Below are positions 56,067 to 64,000 of a stretch of 64,000 nucleotides of DNA, one piece after another; position 1 is the stretch's first letter, and each line of letters begins with the position of its first letter. The notes under the pieces are model-generated. The model searched no databases. It was not told the DNA's origin and saw nothing but the letters and a program-made list of their open reading frames with translations. Position numbers and translations under genes: made by a program. The stretch is from Spirosoma sp. KUDC1026 (GTDB lineage Bacteria; Bacteroidota; Bacteroidia; Cytophagales; Spirosomataceae): assembly GCF_013375035.1 (NCBI RefSeq), contig NZ_CP056032.1, positions 2,894,001 through 2,958,000 on the forward strand, given 5' to 3'.

Positions 56067-56585
56067 ATGAATTCGAAACGTCACCTACTTATAGTGGACG
56101 GTAGCCCATACGTAACCGGGATTCTTGTTCAGACGCTGAAGAAAGATTTCGACGTAACGGTTGCCTCTAACGGACAGGAGGCCGCTCAACTGCTTACTCA
56201 GGGTAACCGCTTTGATTGCGTGTTAACCGATCTGGAACTGGATGTATTCAGTGGTTTTGACCTTATTAAGTTTATTCGGTCTAACCGCCTGCTATGCCAG
56301 ACTCCAATTGTTGTTTTATCCGCTAAATCGGATAGTAATACGCGTATTCAGTGTTTGGAACTGGGTGTTGATAGCTTCATGCCTAAACCATTTAATCCAA
56401 CTGAAGTAAAGGTTCGCCTGCTGGCCACCATACGCCGGGCGGATATGCCCGTTGCGGAAGAAGCGCCTGAACGTCCTGGTCCTGTTTCGGCCCGATTATT
56501 GCCTGAGGTTGAATCGTTTTGGCAAAACAAATCACGCATTTTGTTTATGGTGCTAAAGGGGTATTCACTAGGGCAGAGCGCCTGA
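56067..56585 (+). CDS. Stand-alone receiver (CheY-like) protein
   Basis: A 172-residue response-regulator receiver domain with a short tail and no output domain. LLIVDGSPYV holds one of the two acidic residues. The phospho-acceptor Asp is in CVLTDLELD, the Ser in VVLSAKS and the Lys in FMPKPF. The second acid of the usual pair is replaced by Gly, so phosphorylation may be weak. It heads the exopolysaccharide gene run and lies 76 bp before a sugar transferase with its own receiver-like domain. Its kinase is unknown. Confidence 0.85.
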   Translation: MNSKRHLLIVDGSPYVTGILVQTLKKDFDVTVASNGQEAAQLLTQGNRFDCVLTDLELDVFSGFDLIKFIRSNRLLCQTPIVVLSAKSDSNTRIQCLELGVDSFMPKPFNPTEVKVRLLATIRRADMPVAEEAPERPGPVSARLLPEVESFWQNKSRILFMVLKGYSLGQSA

Positions 56586-56661
56586 CAATTTATTAACGAA
56601 TACGGCAAACTAGTCTCTGTTTCGCCTGCTGATACCGAATAGACACCAAAACAGTTACAAA

Positions 56662-57897
56662 ATGCGTGCCAATGAGTTGTACCAAAGCGGAGCTAGAAAA
56701 AGCGTAAACCAGCTTAGTTTTGTGAACGATACACCCGCATTTTGTATCTTATTAGTGGAGAAAGACAACTTAATTGCTGGCCGGTTTAGTGCGCTCGTTC
56801 CAAGTGATACGTCTGTCGTTCGATTCAACAACGTAAAAGACGCGGGTCGGTGGCTGAGCAATACCAAAGAAGTTGATCTTATCATTGTTGAAGAAAATGC
56901 CTTTAATGTTCTGCTCCCCAAAGTTCGGAACAACCCCAGCTGGCAGCACGTACCGGTATTGGTTGCCTGTTTCTCTCTGAATAAACAGTTGATTGCCGCT
57001 GCCATTAAAGCCAGAGCAACCGACCTGCTGGTTCTGACAGAAAATGATCAGGACATTCGTATTACCATCAACAACTACCTGGATTTAAACAAACGCGTTC
57101 TTTCGGTGCCACCAGTATCGAAAAAACCAGTATCGGTCGTCTTTTCGATGCCCCTCTGGAAACGCGGTATTGACGTGGCTGTCTCGTTGACGGCTCTGCT
57201 TCTTGCCTCCCCCGTCATGATTCTGACGGCTCTTTTCATAAAGTTAGATTCTAAAGGCCCTATCCTGTACAAATCGTTGCGGATCGGGGCTAATTATAAA
57301 GAGATTAGCATGTACAAGTTTCGCACAATGAAAGTGCAGGCTGACCAGCTGATTTCCCAGATGAGCGATCAGAACATCTACGCCAAAAAGCCCACGGCTG
57401 AGGTAATGGATGAAGATACGCGCTGTACTGACTGTAAATTGAAAGGTGTTGTCTGTCAGCAGCCGTTATTCGATCAGGATAAAACTATTTGCGAAAAAGT
57501 GTACCAGGCAAAGCTTGACGATAACGCCAAGTTTATGAAATTCCGCAATGATCCGCGGATTACCCGCTTGGGTGGATTCCTGCGTAACAGCAGTATCGAT
57601 GAACTGCCCCAGCTATTTAACATCCTGTTTGGGGATATGTCGCTGGTGGGTAACCGGCCGCTACCGCCCTACGAAGCCGAGCAGCTGACAACAAACCTGG
57701 CTGCCGAACGTTTTGCTGGTCCGGCAGGACTAACGGGACTGTGGCAGGTGAAAAAACGGGCAAAAGGAAAAGGCCCCGTGTCGGACGAAGAGCGGATTGC
57801 CCTCGATATTGAATACGCCAGAACCTTTTCCTTTAAAACAGATATGTACATTATCTGGAAGACAATCTTCAGCGTATGGCAAAAGGAGAACGTGTAG
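56662..57897 (+). CDS. Initiating sugar-phosphate transferase fused to a pseudo-receiver
   Basis: A 411-residue protein. Residues about 25-145 form a receiver-like domain (CILLVEKD, DLIIVEEN) in which the phospho-acceptor Asp is replaced by Glu and the Lys is absent. The rest is a polyprenyl-phosphate sugar-1-phosphate transferase (Bac_transf/WcaJ-like). It carries MPLWKRGIDVAVSLTALLL, LYKSLRIG, MYKFRTMK, SSIDELPQLFNILFGDMSLVGNRPL and GLTGLWQV; the first is a membrane anchor. Between KFRTM and the SSIDELPQ core there is an insertion with at least four Cys (DTRCTDCKLKG, VCQQPLF, TICEKV). It should put the first sugar on undecaprenyl phosphate. Its end overlaps the next gene by 22 bp. Confidence 0.9.
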   Translation: MRANELYQSGARKSVNQLSFVNDTPAFCILLVEKDNLIAGRFSALVPSDTSVVRFNNVKDAGRWLSNTKEVDLIIVEENAFNVLLPKVRNNPSWQHVPVLVACFSLNKQLIAAAIKARATDLLVLTENDQDIRITINNYLDLNKRVLSVPPVSKKPVSVVFSMPLWKRGIDVAVSLTALLLASPVMILTALFIKLDSKGPILYKSLRIGANYKEISMYKFRTMKVQADQLISQMSDQNIYAKKPTAEVMDEDTRCTDCKLKGVVCQQPLFDQDKTICEKVYQAKLDDNAKFMKFRNDPRITRLGGFLRNSSIDELPQLFNILFGDMSLVGNRPLPPYEAEQLTTNLAAERFAGPAGLTGLWQVKKRAKGKGPVSDEERIALDIEYARTFSFKTDMYIIWKTIFSVWQKENV

Positions 57898-58817
57898 CCG
57901 AAGAGGGCCGACCGGCTGGATCTCCGGCGCTCATATCGCTCGTTACAATCAATTACAACCAGGCCGAAATTACCCGTCAGTTTCTCGAATCGACCCGCTC
58001 GCTGACGTATCCAAACGTCGAGATCATTATTGTCGACAACGCATCTCAACCCGTACTAAGCACCTGCCTTGATGCCAGCCAGTATCCAAACCTGCGCATA
58101 ATCCGCAGCGAGCGTAATCTGGGTTTCACAGGGGGGAATAACCTGGGTATCGAAGCGGCCAATGGTGATTTCCTGTTTATCGTCAATAACGATACTGAAC
58201 TAACGCCCACCCTGCTTGACGAGTTACTGGAGCCTTTCCGGATCGATCCGCGCATTGGGGTTACGTGTCCCAAGATCAAATTTTACGATACGCCCGATGT
58301 ACTCCAGTATGCTGGATATAACTCGATGAATATGTACACCGGGACCGCGACGCCTGTTGGCCTGAATCAGCCCGACAGCGGACAGTACGATACCTCCGGT
58401 GTTACGAATTTCGCGCACGGCTGCGCCATGATGGTTCGCCGGGAAGTGATTGAGCGAGTAGGTCGGTTTGCCGAGCGATTCTTCCTGTACTACGAAGAGC
58501 TTGACTGGTCGCAACGAATAAAAGATGCGGGCTATCTGATTTATTATCAGTCTTCGGCCTACATTTTGCACAAAGAATCCGTATCCGTCGGACCCCAGAA
58601 TCCGATGAAGACCTACTACCTGACCCGTAACCGGATTCTGTACATGCGACGGCACTGCTCCCCCGCGCAGCGCCTGATCTTTTACCTGTTTTTTGCGGGC
58701 TGTGTTTTTCCCAAGCACATGGCTACGTACCTGCTCCGGGGAAAGTTAGAACACGCTCGTGCATTTGCTAAAGGTGTCTTCTGGAATTTTACCTCAACGA
58801 GTGTCTCGACGGTATAA
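57876..58817 (+). CDS. Family 2 glycosyltransferase
   Basis: A 313-residue inverting GT-A glycosyltransferase. It has the nucleotide-sugar segment SLVTINYNQAE, the IIIVDNAS motif, and VNNDTELTP as the likely metal-binding DxD-like site. The acceptor-side motif is FFLYYEELDW. A hydrophobic patch near the end may touch the membrane. It resembles rhamnosyl-type transferases (WbbL-like), but the sugar is unknown. The ATG lies inside the sugar-transferase gene, so the two are coupled. Confidence 0.88.
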   Translation: MAKGERVAEEGRPAGSPALISLVTINYNQAEITRQFLESTRSLTYPNVEIIIVDNASQPVLSTCLDASQYPNLRIIRSERNLGFTGGNNLGIEAANGDFLFIVNNDTELTPTLLDELLEPFRIDPRIGVTCPKIKFYDTPDVLQYAGYNSMNMYTGTATPVGLNQPDSGQYDTSGVTNFAHGCAMMVRREVIERVGRFAERFFLYYEELDWSQRIKDAGYLIYYQSSAYILHKESVSVGPQNPMKTYYLTRNRILYMRRHCSPAQRLIFYLFFAGCVFPKHMATYLLRGKLEHARAFAKGVFWNFTSTSVSTV

Positions 58818-58847
58818 TCTCCGGATGGCAGATAACGTATTGATTCT

Positions 58848-60047
58848 GTGTATCATCTGATTGGTTTTCTGTTCTTCTTTCTGTTTTTTCTGGTTTTTTA
58901 CACGTATCTAGGGTACGGTATTGTTGCCTGGCTGTTGGTCAAGTTACTGAGAAAAAAAAGTCCGGCGCATCAAGCGCTATCCGATGAGTCACTGCCGCAT
59001 GTGACGATGGTCGTACCGGCCTATAACGAACGGGCGTATTTAGCCGAAAAATTACAGAACTGTCTGCATCAGGATTACCCACCCGAAAAACTGCATCTGC
59101 TGTTTGTAATTGAAGGCTCGACGGATGGTTCGGATGAGTACCTGCAGCAGCGCCAGGCTGAACTGCCTGATTTGACGATGCTGTCGGGAACGCAGCGTCT
59201 GGGGAAAGTGTCAGCTATGAATCGGGCAATGCTGCAGGTGACAACACCTATCACTATTTTTACGGATGCAAATACCCAACTGAACCGGGAAGCTGTCCGG
59301 CGGCTGGCCCGGCGCTTCGATGCTAAAGCGGTTGGCGCCGTGACGGGCGAGAAACGCATTAGTTTACAAGGAAAAGAATCAGCTGCGGGCAGTGGCGAAG
59401 GGCTGTACTGGAAATACGAGTCGTTTCTGAAAAAGCTGGATGCCCAGCTATACACTATTGTGGGGGCAGCGGGTGAACTGTTTGCGGTACGTACCGATCT
59501 ATATGAACCCGTCGAACCGGATACGCTGCTCGATGATTTTATTATTTCGCTGCGCATAGCCGGGCGGGGTTACCGGGTTGATTATGCACCTGATGCCTAC
59601 GCGGTGGAACGTCCGTCGCATTCGGTAGGAGAGGAAACCAAACGAAAAATTCGCATTGCAACGGGCGGCTTTCAGGCTATGCAACGATTGGCATACCTAT
59701 TGAATATAGCAAAATATGGCTGGCTAAGTTTTCAGTACGTATCGCACCGGGTACTACGATGGGCAGTTACACCGTTCTGTTTACCAATGCTGTTCCTGCT
59801 GAACCTGATCCTGGTGACCCAGCCCGCCGACGAGGCTGGTTTCTGGTGGTTGATACTGGCTGGTCAGGTGCTGTTTTACGGAGCCGCTTACGTCGGGTAC
59901 GTATTAGAAAACCGGCAGACACGCTGGAAACTGACGTTTGTGCCGTTTTATTTCGTATTCATGAACGGATGCGTGCTGGCCGGTTTTGTCCGTTTTAGCC
60001 GGGGCAACATATCGGGAGTCTGGGAAAAATCCCGGCGGGCCGACTGA
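58848..60047 (+). CDS. Membrane family 2 glycosyltransferase, processive-like
   Basis: A 399-residue GT2 with an N-terminal helix (GFLFFFLFFLVFYTYLGYG) and about three to four C-terminal helices. The catalytic domain has VVPAYNERAYL, FTDANTQLNREAV and the GEKRIS segment, then a LLDDFIISLRI motif. This layout resembles cellulose-synthase/hyaluronan-synthase-type and EpsO-like enzymes; QxxRW is not clear. The start is a GTG at 58848, as no ATG lies in frame upstream of the first helix. Part of the exopolysaccharide run. Confidence 0.87.
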   Translation: MYHLIGFLFFFLFFLVFYTYLGYGIVAWLLVKLLRKKSPAHQALSDESLPHVTMVVPAYNERAYLAEKLQNCLHQDYPPEKLHLLFVIEGSTDGSDEYLQQRQAELPDLTMLSGTQRLGKVSAMNRAMLQVTTPITIFTDANTQLNREAVRRLARRFDAKAVGAVTGEKRISLQGKESAAGSGEGLYWKYESFLKKLDAQLYTIVGAAGELFAVRTDLYEPVEPDTLLDDFIISLRIAGRGYRVDYAPDAYAVERPSHSVGEETKRKIRIATGGFQAMQRLAYLLNIAKYGWLSFQYVSHRVLRWAVTPFCLPMLFLLNLILVTQPADEAGFWWLILAGQVLFYGAAYVGYVLENRQTRWKLTFVPFYFVFMNGCVLAGFVRFSRGNISGVWEKSRRAD

Positions 60048-60060
60048 TTCTGCATAAATT

Positions 60061-61533
60061 ATGAATGTATTTGATCGGGATACGTACAGTCTTGATGAAC
60101 CCACCCGAAGTGGCTGGATACTGGGCGGACTGGGGGTGCTGTTAGCCTTGGGAGCTGGCTGGCTGATCGGGAATTTTGGTGCGATAGGAGGAGCCGCTAC
60201 GGTGATAGTTCCTATTGCGATAATCATGCTGGTCGGTATACTGGTTGAGCCTAAAGTAGGCCTGTTTGTCTTCATCACCCTGGGTTTTGCTCTGGGATTT
60301 ACCCGTTTCATTCCCACCGAAGCACCCTTGGGCCTATCGCTGGACGGCGTATTATGGATGACTTTCCTGAGTGTACTGCTGAATGGAAAGCGAATGACCT
60401 GGAAACGGCTGAACAGCCCCATTTTCTACTTATTACTGACCTGGTTCTTCTATACCGTTCTGGAATATTTTAATCCGGAAGTGCCAAACCACGAAGCCTG
60501 GTTTTACAAGGTGCGGTCGTTTTCGCTGAACTGGCTGCTGATTACTGTCATCGTACTGGTCCTGCCGATCTCCCGGCGGGATATCCGCTGGTTAGTAGGC
60601 ATATGGCTTTTCTGGTCATTCATGAGTGCGCTCTGGGCCTTTAAGCAGCAATATCTCGGTCTGGCCGATGCCGAAGCTCACTGGTTATTTGCGCTCGGAA
60701 ACGCCAAAACGCACGTACTGTGGGGGCAGTTGCGCAGCTTCTCATTCTACTCCGATGCGTCCCAGTTTGGCGGGGAGATGGCCGGCATGACGCTGATCTG
60801 CCTGATCTTCCTGATGTCGGCCAAAGGGGGATTACATAAGCTGTTCTTTCTGGGGATGGCCCTCGTGATGTTCTGGGGCTTCGCCGTATCAGGAACCCGG
60901 AGCGCTCTGTTCGTGATGATTGGCGGATTCCCGTCCTATCTGGTTCTCCGGCGTAATCCGGCCACCCTCCTGAAGGGGGCTGCCGTAGCCGCTCCCATTA
61001 TGGCAATCCTGTTGTTTACGCACATTGGCGATTCAGTCTATCAGATTTACCGAATCCGGACGGCGCTGCGTCCTTCTGAAGATGCATCGTTCATGGTTCG
61101 GATGGAAAACCAGGCGATGCTACGTAATTATATGAAAGATTTGCCGTTTGGGGCCGGGCTAGGCACGTCGGGGGGGATGGGGGCTCGATTTTCGCCCAAC
61201 CACGGTGCTGCGCAGATTCCGCCCGACAGCTGGTACGTCGAACTCTGGATCGAAACTGGCATTGTCGGCATGGTGCTGTATATACTGATGCTACTGGCCA
61301 TTATTGGCATTGGAACGCTGAAAGTATGGCAGCTTAAGGACCTGTGGCTGACAACCGTATTGCTGGCTATGCTGGCGGAGTTTATTGGTATATCCGTAAT
61401 GAGTTACTCGAATCCAACATTAGGACAATTTCCGACCAGCACAATGCTGGCCATCAACGCCGTTCTGTTTACGACCTGCCAACGCTGGGATATTGATCCC
61501 AGCATAAAAGGTGCTGATCTGTTGGGCCAATAA
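60061..61533 (+). CDS. O-antigen ligase/polymerase-like membrane protein
   Basis: A 490-residue protein with about 11-12 hydrophobic helices. A conserved loop before the last helices has MRNYMKDLPFGAGLG and PPDSWYVELWIETG, typical of the Wzy_C/O-antigen ligase family. In exopolysaccharide loci these proteins polymerise repeat units in the periplasmic leaflet. Sits between the membrane glycosyltransferase (14 bp) and the next glycosyltransferase (14 bp). Confidence 0.85.
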   Translation: MNVFDRDTYSLDEPTRSGWILGGLGVLLALGAGWLIGNFGAIGGAATVIVPIAIIMLVGILVEPKVGLFVFITLGFALGFTRFIPTEAPLGLSLDGVLWMTFLSVLLNGKRMTWKRLNSPIFYLLLTWFFYTVLEYFNPEVPNHEAWFYKVRSFSLNWLLITVIVLVLPISRRDIRWLVGIWLFWSFMSALWAFKQQYLGLADAEAHWLFALGNAKTHVLWGQLRSFSFYSDASQFGGEMAGMTLICLIFLMSAKGGLHKLFFLGMALVMFWGFAVSGTRSALFVMIGGFPSYLVLRRNPATLLKGAAVAAPIMAILLFTHIGDSVYQIYRIRTALRPSEDASFMVRMENQAMLRNYMKDLPFGAGLGTSGGMGARFSPNHGAAQIPPDSWYVELWIETGIVGMVLYILMLLAIIGIGTLKVWQLKDLWLTTVLLAMLAEFIGISVMSYSNPTLGQFPTSTMLAINAVLFTTCQRWDIDPSIKGADLLGQ

Positions 61534-61546
61534 GTGAAAAGGATTC

Positions 61547-62764
61547 ATGGAAAATTTTGACTGCATCATCTGCGTAGGACAAACCGCTTGGGAAGGCGAT
61601 TTTCAGAAGGCTGTCGTACAACTCATGACAGAGCTGTCTGTACGTCACCGGGTTCTGTACGTCGATTACCAATACACGCTGAAAGATTATGCCATGCATC
61701 TGCTGGGTAAGCGGTCGCTCCCCGGCCGAACCTTATCGCGGGCCGAGCCACTGGTGAAGAAAACAATGGCCAACGGGGGCGAGGTCTATGTCTGGACCCC
61801 ACCTGTTATGCTGCCCATCAACTGGCTAACCGAGTCTCCGTATGATGCCTTGTTGAAACAGAACGTTGGTCGCCTGACGCGGCAGCTGCGGGGGGTCATG
61901 AAAAAGCTTGATATGCACCGTCCGCTGGTGGTAAACGGTCTGAATCCGGTCTTTGGCCTCCCCATGCTGGGAAAACTCAACGAGTGGGCCACCATCTATT
62001 ACTGCTTCGACGAAATAACGATTGGCCGCTGGATGGGTCGGCATGGCGGTCGCTATGAACTGGATTACCTGCGTAAGGTCGATGCAGTTGTCACTACGTC
62101 GACGGCGCTGCTGCAATCCAAATCACTCCTTCAGCCGAATGCGTTCTGCGTGAAGAATGGGGTGAATTTCGAGCTCTTTAACCAGGCTAATCAACTGACC
62201 GATAAAAAGCCCACCGTAAAACCAATTGTGGGTTATCTGGGAACGGCCGACGACCGGGTCGATCTGCCCTTGGTTGAGCATTGCGTCAAAACGATGCCCG
62301 ACGTGCTGTTTCAGTTCGTGGGCGAGGTGCACGAGCCTAAAATCATTGAGCAGCTCTCTGTATACCCAAACGTTACGTTCACCCCGCCACATCAGCCGCA
62401 CGCGCTACCGCCTTTGCTGGCCCGGATGAAAGCGGCTATGATCCCCTACGTGCGTAACGATCATACGTACACGATCTATCCGCTTAAGATTAACGAATAC
62501 CTCGCAGCTGGGTTGCCGGTGGTTTCGACACCGTTTGCCATTCTGGACGATTTCGACGAAGTAATTGAGCTGGCTCAGGAACCGGAGGAGTTCGCGCAGG
62601 CCCTGCAACGGGCACTGGCTGATGAGGACGACCAACGCCGGGAGCAGCGGGTAACTACGGCGAAAAATAATTCCTGGGAGCAGCGGGCGCAGGAATTTGA
62701 GGAAGTAATTGACGTATTGGCCAAACAACGAATTCCTGCTGCGCAGGTTACCAAAGGCGCCTGA
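61547..62764 (+). CDS. Glycosyltransferase family 1/4-like
   Basis: A 405-residue GT-B-type transferase. The C-terminal half shows GYLGTADDRVDLPLVEHC, FVGEVHEPKII and the donor-site segment YPLKINEYLAAGLPVVSTPF, which contains the E-x7-E-like region of retaining GT4/GT1 enzymes. The N-terminal half is less conserved (CIICVGQTAWEGD). It resembles teichuronic acid TuaH-type transferases. The sugar is unknown. Last plus-strand gene of the operon; the acetyltransferase converges on it 12 bp away. Confidence 0.82.
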   Translation: MENFDCIICVGQTAWEGDFQKAVVQLMTELSVRHRVLYVDYQYTLKDYAMHLLGKRSLPGRTLSRAEPLVKKTMANGGEVYVWTPPVMLPINWLTESPYDALLKQNVGRLTRQLRGVMKKLDMHRPLVVNGLNPVFGLPMLGKLNEWATIYYCFDEITIGRWMGRHGGRYELDYLRKVDAVVTTSTALLQSKSLLQPNAFCVKNGVNFELFNQANQLTDKKPTVKPIVGYLGTADDRVDLPLVEHCVKTMPDVLFQFVGEVHEPKIIEQLSVYPNVTFTPPHQPHALPPLLARMKAAMIPYVRNDHTYTIYPLKINEYLAAGLPVVSTPFAILDDFDEVIELAQEPEEFAQALQRALADEDDQRREQRVTTAKNNSWEQRAQEFEEVIDVLAKQRIPAAQVTKGA

Positions 62765-62776
62765 ATTTCAGGGTAT

Positions 62777-63499
62777 TTATTCGGGCTGGCCGATTAACGG
62801 ACTAACGACGGTTGCGCTGGCTGGTTCGGCCGTGATCCACTGCTCCATTTTTTCGTCATAGTATTTGAGTACCCGGGCCGGATTCCCGCCAACGACTGAG
62901 TAGGGCAGGACATCGCGGGTGACCACACTCCCCCCCGCCACAACCGAGTGGCGTCCAATACGAACACCGGCCGTTATGGTTACGTTAGCCCCGATCCAGC
63001 AGTCATCTTCAATGACAATTTGTTTCCGGCTAACGGCCTGTTTGCGAATCGGTACGTTAGGATCCTGATAACCATGATTCAGGCCGGATATAACAACATG
63101 CTGGGCAATAATCACATCAGAACCGATGCTGACGGGGCCAATGACTACGGAGCCAATACCAACCAGACTGTTGCTGCCAATCAAAACATCGCCCACCCCG
63201 TTATTGATCACGCAGAAGTCCTCGACAGTGCTGCGGGCACCTATAGAAAACTTGTTGAAGGGTAATACATCGAGCCGGGCGGTAGCACTGATAGCGGCTG
63301 ACTGATGACGCTTGTGAACGAAGGGGTTGATAACCCAATTAACCCAACGCCGGGGACGTGCCTGATTCCGCGGAATCAACAGATAATGCACCAACCGTTT
63401 CAGGGCCGGATATGTGTTAAGATAGGCAGTTACAGACATGAACGTCAGTCTTGTGGTGAGCACGAATAATAACCAGGCTTTGAAGAGCAATGTTATCAT
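62777..63499 (-). CDS. Left-handed beta-helix acetyltransferase (WcaF/Maa-like)
   Basis: A 240-residue hexapeptide-repeat acyltransferase. An N-terminal hydrophobic segment precedes repeated triplets of the I-G-x-x form (VLIGSNSLVGIGSVVIGPVSIG, here given in pieces: VLIGSNSLVGIG and VVIGPVSIGSDV). The catalytic His lies near VVISGLNHGYQ. IEDDCWIGANVTI and VVGGNPARVLK are typical of sugar acetyltransferases in exopolysaccharide or O-antigen decoration. It should use acetyl-CoA to acetylate a sugar. It is on the opposite strand but belongs to the same locus. Confidence 0.88.
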   Translation of the reverse strand: MITLLFKAWLLFVLTTRLTFMSVTAYLNTYPALKRLVHYLLIPRNQARPRRWVNWVINPFVHKRHQSAAISATARLDVLPFNKFSIGARSTVEDFCVINNGVGDVLIGSNSLVGIGSVVIGPVSIGSDVIIAQHVVISGLNHGYQDPNVPIRKQAVSRKQIVIEDDCWIGANVTITAGVRIGRHSVVAGGSVVTRDVLPYSVVGGNPARVLKYYDEKMEQWITAEPASATVVSPLIGQPE

Positions 63500-63834
63500 T
63501 TATACGCTCCCTCAGACAGGGCGTCACATAGCAAAATAAATACAGATCGTATTTCAATTACGAATTTATGCTCAAAGGAGTAAGTATAATCAGGTAGATG
63601 ATTTATTTTGATGCAGTCTAGTTGCCATTTTCTAGCCATTTTTGTCTGTTTAGACGAAAATGGCTAGAAAATGTGCGAAATAGTAAAGAATAAATTGCCT
63701 TTCTGTTGAGCCGGTAACATACAGAAAAAAAGGTGTTTTCGGTGAAAAAATCTTAGCTACGCCAATTTTTAGGAAGGCAACGATTGGGAGATAATACCGA
63801 ACATATCTCTACAAAACAAGTAGTATTCAGGGAG
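63500..63834. other. Intergenic region with a long perfect hairpin
   Basis: 335 bp between the acetyltransferase start and the end of the partial gene at the window edge. Apart from the hairpin at 63626-63673 it holds no gene that I trust; the plus-strand 67-codon frame (63784-63987) is antisense to the partial gene. Confidence 0.5.
63626..63673. repeat. Long inverted repeat (17-bp arms plus inner stem)
   Basis: CATTTTCTAGCCATTTT (63626-63642) pairs perfectly with AAAATGGCTAGAAAATG (63657-63673). Inside, GTCT and AGAC pair around a GTTT tetraloop, giving about 22 paired positions. No T run follows on either strand, so it is not a standard terminator. It may be an operator, a mobile palindromic repeat or a stable RNA element. 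Confidence 0.75.
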
Positions 63835-64000
63835 TTAGTCGGCAGAGGTTTTGGTGTCGTGAGGAGCCAGGGGAGTCAGATACGAGAAAGCCCGGTTGAA
63901 TTCCTTTCTGGCTCGATTTCGGAAAGCCTGCCACAGCGTGCCGTCTTTGGCCAGCGTGCGGGTGCCAGTCCAGACGCGGGCCGATGAGACTTTCATCTGC
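63835..64000 (-). CDS. C-terminal end of an unrecognised protein, cut by window edge
   Basis: A minus-strand frame enters at base 63999 and ends with a TAA at 63835-63837. The visible 54 residues include TGTRTLAKDGTLWQAFRN and RKEFNRAFSYLTPLAP, a basic amphipathic stretch. The position next to an acetyltransferase and glycosyltransferases suggests a cell-surface polysaccharide role, but the family is not recognised. The opposite-strand frame is rejected. Confidence 0.5.
   Translation of the reverse strand, partial: QMKVSSARVWTGTRTLAKDGTLWQAFRNRARKEFNRAFSYLTPLAPHDTKTSAD

Noticed and set aside
63784-63987. 67-codon plus-strand frame at the right edge
   Set aside because: It is antisense to the partial gene whose frame ends cleanly at 63835.

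Overview
The window looks like a piece of chromosome from a Spirosoma-like bacterium (Cytophagales, Bacteroidota). Supporting signs are several matches to the Bacteroidota -7 promoter hexamer family TAnnTTTG close upstream of starts, a long single-chain PurL, a TonB-dependent receptor with an N-terminal carboxypeptidase-regulatory-like domain, histidine kinases of the 7TMR and TPR types, a LytTR regulator, a CHRD lipoprotein and a giant Ig-repeat surface protein. No rRNA, tRNA, CRISPR array, transposase or prophage was seen. Genes lie on both strands in short operons that are usually closed by strong hairpins, many shared by convergent genes.

Layout. 1-385: the end of a putative Imm5-like immunity gene cut by the window edge. 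751-7132: a beta-CASP metallo-hydrolase, accA and purL. 7233-8964: a minus-strand pair, an OLD/SMC-type AAA ATPase and an overlapping small protein with a PD-(D/E)XK-like motif. I regard this pair as the best candidate for an undescribed (possibly defence) system. 9043-15923: a HAD phosphatase, a membrane M50 protease, a small exported protein, a 7TMR histidine kinase, a DEDDh exonuclease, and a FUSC membrane protein split by a frameshift in a seven-base homopolymer. 16040-19217: pentose phosphate genes, with rpiB divergent from zwf-cupin-pgl. 19346-23470: an AraC-regulator remnant, a TPR histidine kinase with a LytTR response regulator, and a sigma factor. 23635-34961: a GH95 fucosidase, a TonB receptor, an EamA transporter, a DUF2809 protein, a DEAD-box helicase, a KDPG-aldolase/hexuronate-transporter pair and an esterase.

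34962-41718: a 900-bp gene-poor stretch with a possible 37-residue membrane peptide and a possible small RNA, then a 1949-residue surface protein. About 4 kb of its gene is a tandem array with a 657-bp higher-order period. 41797-53802: housekeeping and accessory genes (deoxynucleoside kinase, TrhO, an XRE/S24-like regulator, a PPOX protein, TruA, a MobA-like nucleotidyltransferase, DinB, a GH65 phosphorylase, a methyltransferase, a CHRD lipoprotein, aconitase). 53885-55381: a ScfR/RamB-like regulator convergent with aconitase. 56067-64000: an exopolysaccharide locus: a stand-alone receiver, an initiating sugar-phosphate transferase fused to a degenerate receiver, three glycosyltransferases, an O-antigen ligase/polymerase-like protein and an acetyltransferase, ending in a partial unknown gene.

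Functional links. zwf, pgl and rpiB supply the oxidative and isomerase steps of the pentose phosphate pathway. The KDPG aldolase and hexuronate transporter suggest uronate use. Aconitase next to a ScfR-type regulator suggests acetate or propionate-responsive control. The two receiver-like modules at the head of the exopolysaccharide operon suggest signal-controlled polymer initiation. All calls come from reading the sequence; no database search was run.
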